Source: Owenia fusiformis | Lineage: Eukaryota; Annelida; Polychaeta; Sabellida; Oweniidae | Assembly (NCBI GenBank): GCA_903813345.2 | Contig: CAIIXF020000005.1 | Location: 9,613,375 to 9,677,374, forward strand | Reading direction: 5' to 3' | DNA length: 64,000 nucleotides | Part shown: piece by piece, positions 30,101-42,100 of the stretch | Position numbering within the stretch: the stretch's first letter is position 1 | Layout of the letters: each line of letters opens with the position of its first letter | Notes under the pieces: model-generated | Databases searched by the model: none | The model's input: only the letters and a program-made list of their open reading frames with translations | Told to the model about the DNA's origin: nothing | Program-made: the position numbers and the translations under genes

Positions 30101-33100
30101 TATATAACATGTACAAAGTAAAGATAATGTTCGAATTCCAGTTAAAACATGTCCAATACCTATGCCACCCCTACCACCAAATGGTGGATTTGATGACCCC
30201 AATACAGATGACCCGCCATATGAACCAGGAGAAAAAATAACATACACGTGTGATACATGTTACGAGATCACCAGAGTGGATCCCCTTGGAAACAAAGACC
30301 CAGATATAGAATGTGAACTTGGTGGAACTTGGAGTAATACTGTTCCAGATTGTCACAGTAAGTAATAGCGTGAGAATTCGGATATAAAATTAGAAAGACT
30401 GTTATTCACTTTTCTTATAATATAATGTCTAAGGAAACAGCATGTGGATTCTATACAATAAGAAGGAAATTACTCTCTATTTGTAGGGAAAATGTGTACA
30501 CCGTCACCAATAAATCCATCGAATGGATTAGTTAGCACAATAGATGACGTATTGTGTGGAGACAATGTTACCTATACCTGTAATGTATGCTACAGACTTT
30601 CTGCAAGTGATGTAAGGCAATGCACAGATTCTGGATGGTCACCAATTGACATTCCAACATGCGAAGGTATGAAATAAGTGCTTCTAATATTGACCATACC
30701 AAAGTCCACCGCTTGTTAAATTCAGAAACATAATGTAGCGGGAGCGCATTTTTCTTATTTATTTTCAAGTTTTATTTTCATGCTTTTCTGATTAAGATCA
30801 AATTATGTTTTATATATGGTTAAAAAGAACAGTCTTTTGCCAGCATTGTAGCTTTAATGTTATGCAAAAATGTCTCCTAGTTTTTGAGTAAGATTGGTTT
30901 AAATAACTAGTGTAAACGTGTGAGTTTATTTAATTCTCGGCCGCCTGGCACACATGATTTCAGTTCTTATTTACTCATGTTCTTTCTCATTAAATATAGA
31001 GAAGAGTATTTGTCCATAAATTATAATAATTATTTCTTAAATTAAGGGTGAATTGAGCTTTCAAACGGTGTATTAAACTTTGAATTTGATCTCATACTTT
31101 AGGAGATATCGTAATTTGAAAACATGCAATTTCAGTGGAGATTTATGTTTCCTACGGCATTTTGCCGTCACTTTCAAAAACTTTCTCATGTAGCAAATTG
31201 ATTGACAGCTCGCTGTAGGTTTATTAAGTCTTTGATGTGACAGATATTTTGACATTGTAGCAAGCATTCAGATTCGTTGTCATAGTAGCATTTCCTTATA
31301 TGGAAAGAGATGTTCCGAAATCTTAGCGTTCTCACGATCGTTAAGGTAATGTTCAGTCTAGTTTTGAATCGTTGAAGAGTAGGGAGCTGCGATCGCATTT
31401 TGGAATTATAACAAAATTGTATCATTTGGATTTATAACAGATTCGTAACAGATTGTGGATTTATATTGCTGTATTGAGTAACGTCAGATATTTGTGCTAT
31501 TGATGGTGTTATATTATGGATTTATAACGAACTTGAACTGGATATATTTTGCGTTACACGGAGATGCGTTGTCATACTGAAAGTCGTTCAGTGCTGTTGT
31601 GAACATGTATTCTGCATACGGTAATTATAATAAAGTCTTGTTATTTGTTCTTTAAATTCACTATTCTGTTAGATCTGTAAAGTGAAGTCAGAGTGAGAGA
31701 ATCTAGTTTACATAACCGTTTTAATTCCACTTTGCAATCCAAGAGTGATAAGGGAAATAAGTTCAAATTCATATCCTTTCCTTCATTCAATCTTTTACAT
31801 TCCACCTGCCATTTGTTATTTCTAATCCTTTATTCCCCGTGGATCTATCACTTTAACAGTTCACACATTCATTATTTTCTTATCTTTTATTCTCAGTATT
31901 TCTGTCAACTTGTCAATTATTTCAATTTCATTCACAACCATAAAGATTGGCCATATCTGTAACAAATTGCTCTTACCAAAACTGCTCCTTACGTTTTGCT
32001 CCAGAGCTGATTTCACTTGTGTGGAGCAAAGAGTTATTCCAAAGAGGCAAGGTAGTGTAAGACTATTGCTATGTGACTTAATTGGTATAACCAAGGTAGT
32101 AGTAATTCATATGCAATAGTTACTTAATTGCTCTCAAAGCTCCTGTTTTGCTTACAAGCTTGTTTAGCTACTGATTTTGGAGCATTGCACTTTGCTCTGG
32201 AGCCCGTTGAGTTGCTCCCACTTGTTCAGCTATTTATTCGGAGTCTTGCATTTTCCTCCGGAGCCTATTGAAACTTTATGCTTTGTTTAGAGACTCCCTG
32301 ATTATTGAGAGCATTACATTTTGCTCCGGAGCCCATTGAGTTGCTCCTGCTTTATATTGAGTCGTTGATAAGGAGCATTTTGACGGCTCCATTTTGTGTA
32401 TGAAGTTTTGCCAAGCTATTTGAGTATTGTATTTTCCTCCCGAGCCGAAATTGATTGGAGCTAAATGTACCGATTGCTCAATTCATTTTGCTCATGAGCC
32501 ATCACCAAAGGAGCTAGGGTGTATAAATAGATATTGGCCAGAATCTTCATCATAATTAATTTCATTTACACATCCCTCTAAATTGACTCATTCATTTCAC
32601 ATTTATTAAAGTTATTCATTTTGTATTTCCCTTGTCATTCTGTTATTTTATGCATGTTATATCAGTGGCATGACATAATAAAAATCAACACAACAAAATC
32701 CTTTCACCAACAGACGTTCCCCGCCGGCTCTCATACCACGTGAGAGTTTTTAGTGACATCGGGTTTCCGCTCGGCCCAGACGCCACGTTCCGTCACATTG
32801 GTGGCAGCGGTGGGATTATGATTATTTAGTAAGTGAATCTCGCGGTGTTAAAGGCTTGCTTGTCTTGATTTTTTTATATGTGTAAACTTTCATCACTAGA
32901 CTCACTTGTGCGGAGCAGATAGTTCATTCCAAAGAGGCAAGGTAGTGTAAGGCTATTGCTATGTGACTTAATTGGTACAACCAAGGTAGTGTAATTCATA
33001 TGCAATAGGGACTTAATTGCTCTCATTGTGGAAAGAAGTGCTCCATTGAATAGATATAGCGTGACTTTATATGAGCCACTAATTGAAGTGCTCTATTTAG

Positions 33101-36100
33101 TTGCTATATAGTGAATTTATGAACCGAGGGTAGTCCTCAGACTTTATTGTGTGAAGCGAGGGTAGACCTCACTGTATATGCTTTATGAGCCAAGGGTATT
33201 CCTCATGATTTGCTCTTTGAACCGAGGGTAGTCCTCAATCTGTATGTTTTATGAACCGAGGGTAGTCCTCATGCTATGATTAATGACCCGAGGGTAGTCC
33301 TCATGTCTCATGTGCTAGTAACTGTCTTATCTTTATAAAAGTTGACAGTGAAAGCCTGTATTGATTAATGTGATAGAACTGCTCCGGAGCCACTCAAGTT
33401 GAATATTGAGAAAAAGAACAAGTTTTGAAATTGACGTTTTTCCGTGCATTTTTTTGAGTGAGGCAGATAGATATAACACTGTTGTGAGCAATTGTTAGCC
33501 TGATCGCTCTATTTGATTCGTATTGTTCTTTGAGAGGAGTTGGCTGAAGAGCAGTTGATAGTTATACTGAGTTATATAACTAAATTTGGAACTGTAGAAT
33601 TGGCACAGTTTAAGAGTGCATTGAAGTGTAAATTCTTTTGCAAACGTGTCTTAATTGGTTTAACCAAGGTAGCATAATTCGTACGCAAAAGTGACATTTT
33701 GCTCCTGAGTTTGTAGTAACAAAAAGAGCAAAGTAGTATAATTCCTCATCGAAGGCAACTTAATTGCTCATTTTGTGTGCTTATTGATAATTGAAAGTCA
33801 GATTTGTGCATGTAAAGGGCACTATGGAGTCGAGTAAAGACTCAGATGATTTAATAGATCTGACAAAGTGCGGTACAAGTGCTCAGTCGAGCCAAGAGCC
33901 CACTGTATATTTCAAGAGGGGTTATGCTGCTATGAGCACACCCAAGACTGATTCTAGCCTTGAAATGAAGGCAAAATCCACTGGATATTGGTCTCATGTG
34001 TCTGACACTGGTTTGAGTTTTATACAAGGTACACAGAAAAGAGAGGACTGCAAACTGGCTCCTCGCTCTTCCACTGTTGTGCCAACCTCAGAGACAGACA
34101 GAACCAGTGCCATTAGTGACCAAATTAGTCATCTTTGGAGCAACATTGACTTAATTGGCAATACAGTGGATATCATGAAATCTAAGATGGGCTCCATGAA
34201 ATCAGATTTGATACAAATTGTATCTAACATGAGCTTAATTCTGAAATCTGAAGTTACACAGGCAGTTTCCTCATTGGAACAGAGTTTGTCTGCTCACAAA
34301 GCCACGATGGAAAAAGAAATTTCTCTTTGTAAGCGTGAGACACAGGAGTTGATTAATGAAAATCGCTCCTTGATAAATGAACTTGAGAAAGTCAGGTTCA
34401 GAACTCCTCAAGATGTTGTTAAAGGAGGAGATGCATGTGTTGAGAGGGAGGAGTTAGCTCCATTATTAGAGCAGACGAAAAGTCCTCCTCATAAGAAGTC
34501 ACGTGCTCTTAAAAGACAGAGAGCAATTAATCACAGTTCACCAGAGATGGGAGGTGATCCTCCGTCTTTACCTGGTATTGTTTCAGACCTGGATGAACAG
34601 GCTAGTGAAAAGAGCCAGATACCCGAAATGAAGGTGTCAAATACAGAGATGGCTCGAAATGTAACAGATATAAAATTTAGCAAAGGAGCCATGAATACTG
34701 ATCATATAAATGAGGCTCCAAACAAATTCCTCTCAGTAAGCAGGGAAGATTCACATCATCCCAGTGCTCCTCAGTATGGCGGGAATAAGAGGAATTTACT
34801 TAGTTGTTCTCCCTCACGAGATATTGTGTTAGAGCACGTACCGAATTGTGATCTGTTGAATAGTTCTCCACATAGAGAAAACATTTCACAGACACAGCAG
34901 ACAGTAAATGTGACAGGTACTACTTCACTGTCACCTGATGTTGATATGACCCCTGTATTACAGGTTGTAAGAGAAGTTATTGGATCATTGAAAAATGATA
35001 ACCAATCTAGTAACAAATCTGTGAAAATAAAACCTGATAAGTATGACGGTACAAGTCCATGGCAAGACTATAAAAGGCATTTTGAAGTGTGTGCTCGCTC
35101 AAATAACTGGAGCATAAATGATAGAAATGATTTTCTGGCATCCAGTTTGAAGGGGCAGGCCTTGGAGATTTTGAATGAATTGCAACCTGGCTATACATAT
35201 GAGCAATTAGTGAGTGCACTTGATAAACGATTTGGGCCTGAAGGCAAGGCCAAATTGTATGAAGCTCAGTTTCATAGTAGACAGCAGAGGCCAAAGGAGC
35301 CACTGCAAAAACTAGGCCAAGACATTCGACGCTTGGCAGCTCTGGCATTTCCTGAACTGTCCAGAGAAGCTCAAGACAGATTTGCTCGCACTCGCTTTCA
35401 ACAAGCATTGCTTGATGATCAGATTCGAGATGTGGTTAATACGGGAGAGCCTGATACACTAGATGTAGCTATTTCTATTGCTCTCAAACAAGAGTCTTAC
35501 CTTGAATCTGAACGAATTCGTAAGGGTCAAAAACCTACGTTATTATCAGATAACATAGGTGCAGTTGATATTGAGAGCAGTGCTAACGATGGTAATCTCG
35601 TCAGTAATGATGCACTGTACAAGCTATTTGACAGGCTGGAGGCTCTGTTAACTGTTCTGGTAAAGAAAAGGTCCTCAAGAAAGCCTAGGTCTGAGATAAC
35701 CTGTTATAATTGTGACAAATTAGGGCATTACAGTAATGAGTGTACCTTTCCCAAGACTTCACAGTCAAGGGATAGAGATAAGAAAACTACTGTTGCTCCT
35801 ATTAGTTTTGAGAATGTAGATAGTTCAAATCAAGAGAAGAGAATAATTACTACTGCTGAGATATGTGGCTACCCTATGAATTTTCTAGTAGACACAGGGG
35901 CAGTCAGAACTATGATTGACATTGCTGATTACCAGAAAATACCCTCAGAAAATCAGCCTGAATTATGTAAAGTGAATAAAATATTTAAACAGGCGGATGG
36001 CTCCCATCTTAAGATATTTGGAGCAATAGAATGCTCTGTTGATCTCTGTGGTACTACTTGTGAGGCCCAGATAATTGTTGCTCAGCTCAGTGGGTTCAAC

Positions 36101-39100
36101 ATTTTGGGTTGTGACATCTTGTCTAAACAAGGAGTCAATATTAATTACCACAATAGAGAATTGTTACTGAATTCCTCCAATGGAAATGTAAGTGGGGAAA
36201 TTTATGAGATATCAGTAGATGAGCCAAATGTGAGGAGTCACAAAGCTCCCACTCTGCTTAAGAGTCTTAATGACAAGAAATCCAGCTGTGGATTGAAAAC
36301 CTCCTCCGGGAAGCTAAACGGTGAACATAATGAGGTCCCGCAATGGACACTAAAAACTATAAGTGAGGCTCAACGTGAAGATCCTCACATCAGTCCGATA
36401 TGGCATGCCTTGAACCACTCAAGACACAGACCACATTGGAAAGAAATCAGTTGTAAGTCTGAGATAACGAAAACTTACTGGACCCAATGGAATAGGTTAA
36501 CCATTGAGAATGGTGTCTTATGTCGTTCTTGGGAGAATGATGAAGGAACTTCATGTACCCTTCAAATCATCACTCCAAGGCCTATGAAGGAGACTGTGTT
36601 AAAGTACTCCCACACCAATGTCTGCTCAGGACATTTTGGAGTAAACAAGACTTACCAGAAAACTAGAGCCAGATTTTATTGGCATAGGCAACATGCTGAT
36701 GCTCGTGCATTTTGTAGAGCCTGTAGTACTTGTGCTGCAAGGAAAAATCCTCAGCGACAGCACAATTCTAATGAGCATGTTGCAAGTAAATTATATGAAG
36801 CTGGAGATGCTGTATGGTTTAAGAATAACCAAAGTATGAAAGACAGCACTCATAAGTCCAAGAGTCGATGGACTGGGCCATGGAAAGTGGTCCATGTAAC
36901 ATCTGATTTGACATGTAAAATTGTTAATCCCAAAGGAGGTAAACCCAAGGTCATTCATGTTGACCAGTTGAGACGATATGAGGGTGAGCTCCCTTCCTCC
37001 TGGGAAATGTGTAAACTTGAAACCGAAGTATTAGCTCATGAGAAGCTCCCGGAGTTTCCTTTATTAGAGCTTTTCGGCAGAACAGAGGAGCAAATTACTG
37101 TGCCACCTTCCTTGATTAAAAAGGAAGAAGTAACAAAAGAGACAAAGTTGGACACTATTGTACCTCCTTCCACATCTGGAGGAGAAATTGATAAATGTTT
37201 GTCCAACTGTAGTAATGATTGTCCTCCGATAAATAGATTGTTAAATGCTCCTAAGTCTCATGGAGAAACATTGCATTTGCAAAGAACTCCGAGCTATGTA
37301 AATAATGTTTGTTCCATCACTGATAATAAACCAATGTGTGATGATGACTCCGGTTCAATTTTGAACAGGAGGATTTTTTCCAGGGGATCCCAAAGACCCA
37401 ACAACAAGATGAGATGTTGGCGACCATATACTCCTAGGTGAAGTCGTCATTACAAGCCACCATGACAAGAGACTTTTATACCAGTGTCCAGAGAACAATG
37501 AACAGGGACTGATATACCAGTTTAACTAGTTTATTTATAACAGTTATGGGATTATCAGAGTACACTGTTTTCAAGAACCAATAACGGATTATGGACTTAC
37601 AAGTGACCTGAGTAGGAGTAAAGCAGTTTATGAGTTCATATCCCATGCAGCAGATGGAGGACACTTGACTGTGCAACATTGTTTAGAGACACTTAATAAA
37701 TTATAGGTTAACTATTTCATTTTATCTCATGGTTTTATAAGATGTTCTCTAAACTGAGTTATTTTAGAAAAATGCTTTCCGCTTCTTCTATTTTTCTGTG
37801 TATGTACGAGGGCGTACATGTTTCTAAGTTGGGGGGTGTGTAGCGGGAGCGCATTTTTCTTATTTATTTTCAAGTTTTATTTTCATGCTTTTCTGATTAA
37901 GATCAAATTATGTTTTATATATGGTTAAAAAGAACAGTCTTTTGCCAGCATTGTAGCTTTAATGTTATGCAAAAATGTCTCCTAGTTTTTGAGTAAGATT
38001 GGTTTAAATAACTAGTGTAAACGTGTGAGTTTATTTAATTCTCGGCCGCCTGGCACACATGATTTCAGTTCTTATTTACTCATGTTCTTTCTCATTAAAT
38101 ATAGAGAAGAGTATTTGTCCATAAATTATAATAATTATTTCTTAAATTAAGGGTGAATTGAGCTTTCAAACGGTGTATTAAACTTTGAATTTGATCTCAT
38201 ACTTTAGGAGATATCGTAATTTGAAAACATGCAATTTCAGTGGAGATTTATGTTTCCTACGGCATTTTGCCGTCACTTTCAAAAACTTTCTCATGTAGCA
38301 AATTGATTGACAGCTCGCTGTAGGTTTATTAAGTCTTTGATGTGACAGATATTTTGACATTGTAGCAAGCATTCAGATTCGTTGTCATAGTAGCATTTCC
38401 TTATATGGAAAGAGATGTTCCGAAATCTTAGCGTTCTCACGATCGTTAAGGTAATGTTCAGTCTAGTTTTGAATCGTTGAAGAGTAGGGAGCTGCGATCG
38501 CATTTTGGAATTATAACAAAATTGTATCATTTGGATTTATAACAGATTCGTAACAGATTGTGGATTTATATTGCTGTATTGAGTAACGTCAGATATTTGT
38601 GCTATTGATGGTGTTATATTATGGATTTATAACGAACTTGAACTGGATATATTTTGCGTTACACGGAGATGCGTTGTCATACTGAAAGTCGTTCAGTGCT
38701 GTTGTGAACATGTATTCTGCATACGGTAATTATAATAAAGTCTTGTTATTTGTTCTTTAAATTCACTATTCTGTTAGATCTGTAAAGTGAAGTCAGAGTG
38801 AGAGAATCTAGTTTACATAACCGTTTTAATTCCACTTTGCAATCCAAGAGTGATAAGGGAAATAAGTTCAAATTCATATCCTTTCCTTCATTCAATCTTT
38901 TACATTCCACCTGCCATTTGTTATTTCTAATCCTTTATTCCCCGTGGATCTATCACTTTAACAGTTCACACATTCATTATTTTCTTATCTTTTATTCTCA
39001 GTATTTCTGTCAACTTGTCAATTATTTCAATTTCATTCACAACCATAAAGATTGGCCATATCTGTAACAAATTGCTCTTACCAAAACTGCTCCTTACGTT

Positions 39101-42100
39101 TTGCTCCAGAGCTGATTTCACTTGTGTGGAGCAAAGAGTTATTCCAAAGAGGCAAGGTAGTGTAAGACTATTGCTATGTGACTTAATTGGTATAACCAAG
39201 GTAGTAGTAATTCATATGCAATAGTTACTTAATTGCTCTCAAAGCTCCTGTTTTGCTTACAAGCTTGTTTAGCTACTGATTTTGGAGCATTGCACTTTGC
39301 TCTGGAGCCCGTTGAGTTGCTCCCACTTGTTCAGCTATTTATTCGGAGTCTTGCATTTTCCTCCGGAGCCTATTGAAACTTTATGCTTTGTTTAGAGACT
39401 CCCTGATTATTGAGAGCATTACATTTTGCTCCGGAGCCCATTGAGTTGCTCCTGCTTTATATTGAGTCGTTGATAAGGAGCATTTTGACGGCTCCATTTT
39501 GTGTATGAAGTTTTGCCAAGCTATTTGAGTATTGTATTTTCCTCCCGAGCCGAAATTGATTGGAGCTAAATGTACCGATTGCTCAATTCATTTTGCTCAT
39601 GAGCCATCACCAAAGGAGCTAGGGTGTATAAATAGATATTGGCCAGAATCTTCATCATAATTAATTTCATTTACACATCCCTCTAAATTGACTCATTCAT
39701 TTCACATTTATTAAAGTTATTCATTTTGTATTTCCCTTGTCATTCTGTTATTTTATGCATGTTATATCAGTGGCACGACATAATAAAAATCAACACAACA
39801 AAATCCTTTCACCAACAGACGTTCCCCGCCGGCTCTCATACCACGTGAGAGTTTTTAGTGACATCGGGTTTCCGCTCGGCCCAGACGCCACGTTCCGTCA
39901 CAATAAATTTCTAATTTTGACCATACCAAACTTCGCCGCTTGTTAAATTCAAAAACATAAAATTTCCAAGTCCAACTCAATAAGATTCAAAATAAAAGAG
40001 AACACACTGTATTGTTCATTTAATGAACTCATTTTATAGTTCTTACGTGTGATGCGATGGGTCCTCTTGCAAATGGTTTGATCGTCGGAGGAACAGAATG
40101 TGGATCATATATAGAACTGTCTTGTGATCCTGGTTATAAGTTGATTGGAGAAAGCATCATTTACTGTACAGACAACGGGGGCACAAATGGAGAATGGGAT
40201 GGATCTCTTCCGTTCTGTCAAAGTAGGACACATCAATGTGACATATCAATGTGACTTAATAATACCATTAGTTAGCGTTCATGACGTCCATTAACCTGTA
40301 ACAATTTGAATCACAGATTACAGTTTACTTTAATGTCTTTCTATTTTAGAAATTGAATGTCCAGAACCAATGCCAATCGCACCAGAAAATGGGTCGAGAA
40401 AGACTGACGAAACTGATTTGGCTCCATACGAACCCGGGGATATGATAACGTACCAATGTGATACATGTTATCAGATAGAGATGAATCAATTAAATATAAG
40501 AGACGACGATATTTTATGCCAATCTAATGGAACTTGGGACAGTCACGTACCCGCTTGTGAAAGTGAGTAAAAACAATACCACATTAATTTAGGGCTGGGA
40601 TTAAATTTGCATCAATGGATAGAGTAAAAGGTTTAACTAATAAATGTTCTAGTTTGTAGAATTGAGATTCAACTAGTGCTAACGTAAGGTTCTTATCGTT
40701 TCTAAAATAACACGGTATTATAGATCAATATACGTTTGGTTTAAGAAACAAATACTGATCAGATGAAGATTTTAAGAAAATCACTCCTTTCTCTTGACAA
40801 GAAAGCTTAACAATTGTAATAAGTATTAAGAAGACTCCAATTCGGAACATCAAAACATGATTCATAGAGCTTCTTCAAGACCAAAAACCACATGACTAGA
40901 CTCTGAAACGGCGCCACATTTGAAAAACTAGGGCAACTAGCATGTCTGATCGGTTTGACCTCTTACATTAACAGTGCATTGCTCGTTCATTTTAAGGAAA
41001 GATGTGTGATATGCCAACACCTCCAAACAATGGACTCCTGATCGATAGTGCTTATTATTGTGGTGAAGAGACAATTTATGGTTGTGACGAGTGCTACAAA
41101 CTCGTTGGAGAAAACCCAAGACATTGCGCCGATAGCGGATGGCTAACACAAGCACCACAGTGCCAGGGTAGGTTCAAATAAAATATTTAGCAGCATCTGC
41201 TCATTGATGAATCATTCAATCCCGTTAGGCTTTTTATCATTTATTCTATCAAAATGAAATAACATTCCATTTCCAGTGTTTTGAAAGTGACGGCAAATAA
41301 ATAAATTAAAAAAATTGCTGTTTTTTATTATACTTTAATGCGTTAAATTCCGTATAAATTCTTAAGAATAATATTCAGTCATAAATAATCCAATAGTAAC
41401 CATTAAAATACACAAGATACCAACTAATCTGGATTCAAGTTTTGCTTGAACTTGTAATCCAAGAACAATATCAAACATTGCCAATAACATGATAACCAAC
41501 ATCTTTAAACTTATTTGCATATCCCCTTGATCATTTTACACAATATATCTATAAAATCATTGAGAACAATAAAATATGTCAGTGGATAATAATCAGTAAT
41601 TTGATAATGAAATCATATATTTCTAGTGATGCATTGTCTTGGTCTGACTGCACCAGTGAATGGCTTCATATCATCTAATGAAACAGAATGCGGTGTAGCT
41701 GAAGTTCAGTTCTCATGCGAAGAGGGATTTAACTTGATCGGTGTAAGCGCATTGTCGTGTGTTGCAAACGGAAATGGATCCGCTGAATGGAATGGTGAAG
41801 TCCCGGTGTGCCAGGGTAAGTTAAACGTAAAAAAGTTGAGATCACATATTTTTCAGCAGCAATTTACTGCTAATTTACGGTTATGCTAATTAAATGAGGG
41901 ACAGATGCAACACAATTTAATTCAACATAAACAAAAAGACTGATCATCAAATTTGAATTATATAATTTTGTGAGATACACATCGTTTTTAAGTAGCATAT
42001 TGATAAAACATTTTGTTTGAAGTTTCCTGCGATGCTCCTATGAATTCTCCGCCAACCAATGGGAGTTTAGTGGAGCAGTCTAACCCAGGACCACCCTACC

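Larger units (their letters stand above)
30734..39902 (+). mobile_element. Non-autonomous Ty3/gypsy-type LTR retrotransposon
   Basis: Two 2,064-bp LTRs (30734-32797 and 37839-39902) both begin TGTAGCGGGAG and end CCGTCACA. A 4-bp target duplication ATAA flanks the element (30730-30733 and 39903-39906). The internal region is 5,041 bp: a leader with a hairpin array, then one long ORF. The ORF has Gag, a zinc knuckle, protease, the integrase zinc-binding module and an integrase C-terminal GPY/F-like module, but no reverse transcriptase, RNase H or integrase catalytic core. The LTRs are almost identical, so insertion was recent. It lies in the sense direction in an intron between S9 and D27. Confidence 0.93.
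30675..39960. repeat. About 57-bp tandem duplication split by the retrotransposon
   Basis: The block ending at the 5' LTR (TTGACCATACCAAAGTCC ... CGCTTGTTAAATTC ... ACATAA, 30679-30733) recurs directly after the 3' LTR (TTGACCATACCAAACTTC ... CGCTTGTTAAATTC ... ACATAA). Removing the element and one ATAA leaves two head-to-tail copies. Confidence 0.75.

Noticed and set aside
31693-32119. Short ORFs in the LTR, repeated at 38798-39224
   Set aside because: They are identical only because the LTRs are; no recognisable protein and poor composition.
35007-35408. Antisense 133-codon frame in the retroelement
   Set aside because: It is the mirror of the intact Gag frame on the other strand and shows no domain.
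33824-37441. Domesticated host gag gene
   Set aside because: Flanking LTRs, target duplication and near-identity of LTRs show an active-type insertion rather than an old exapted gene.
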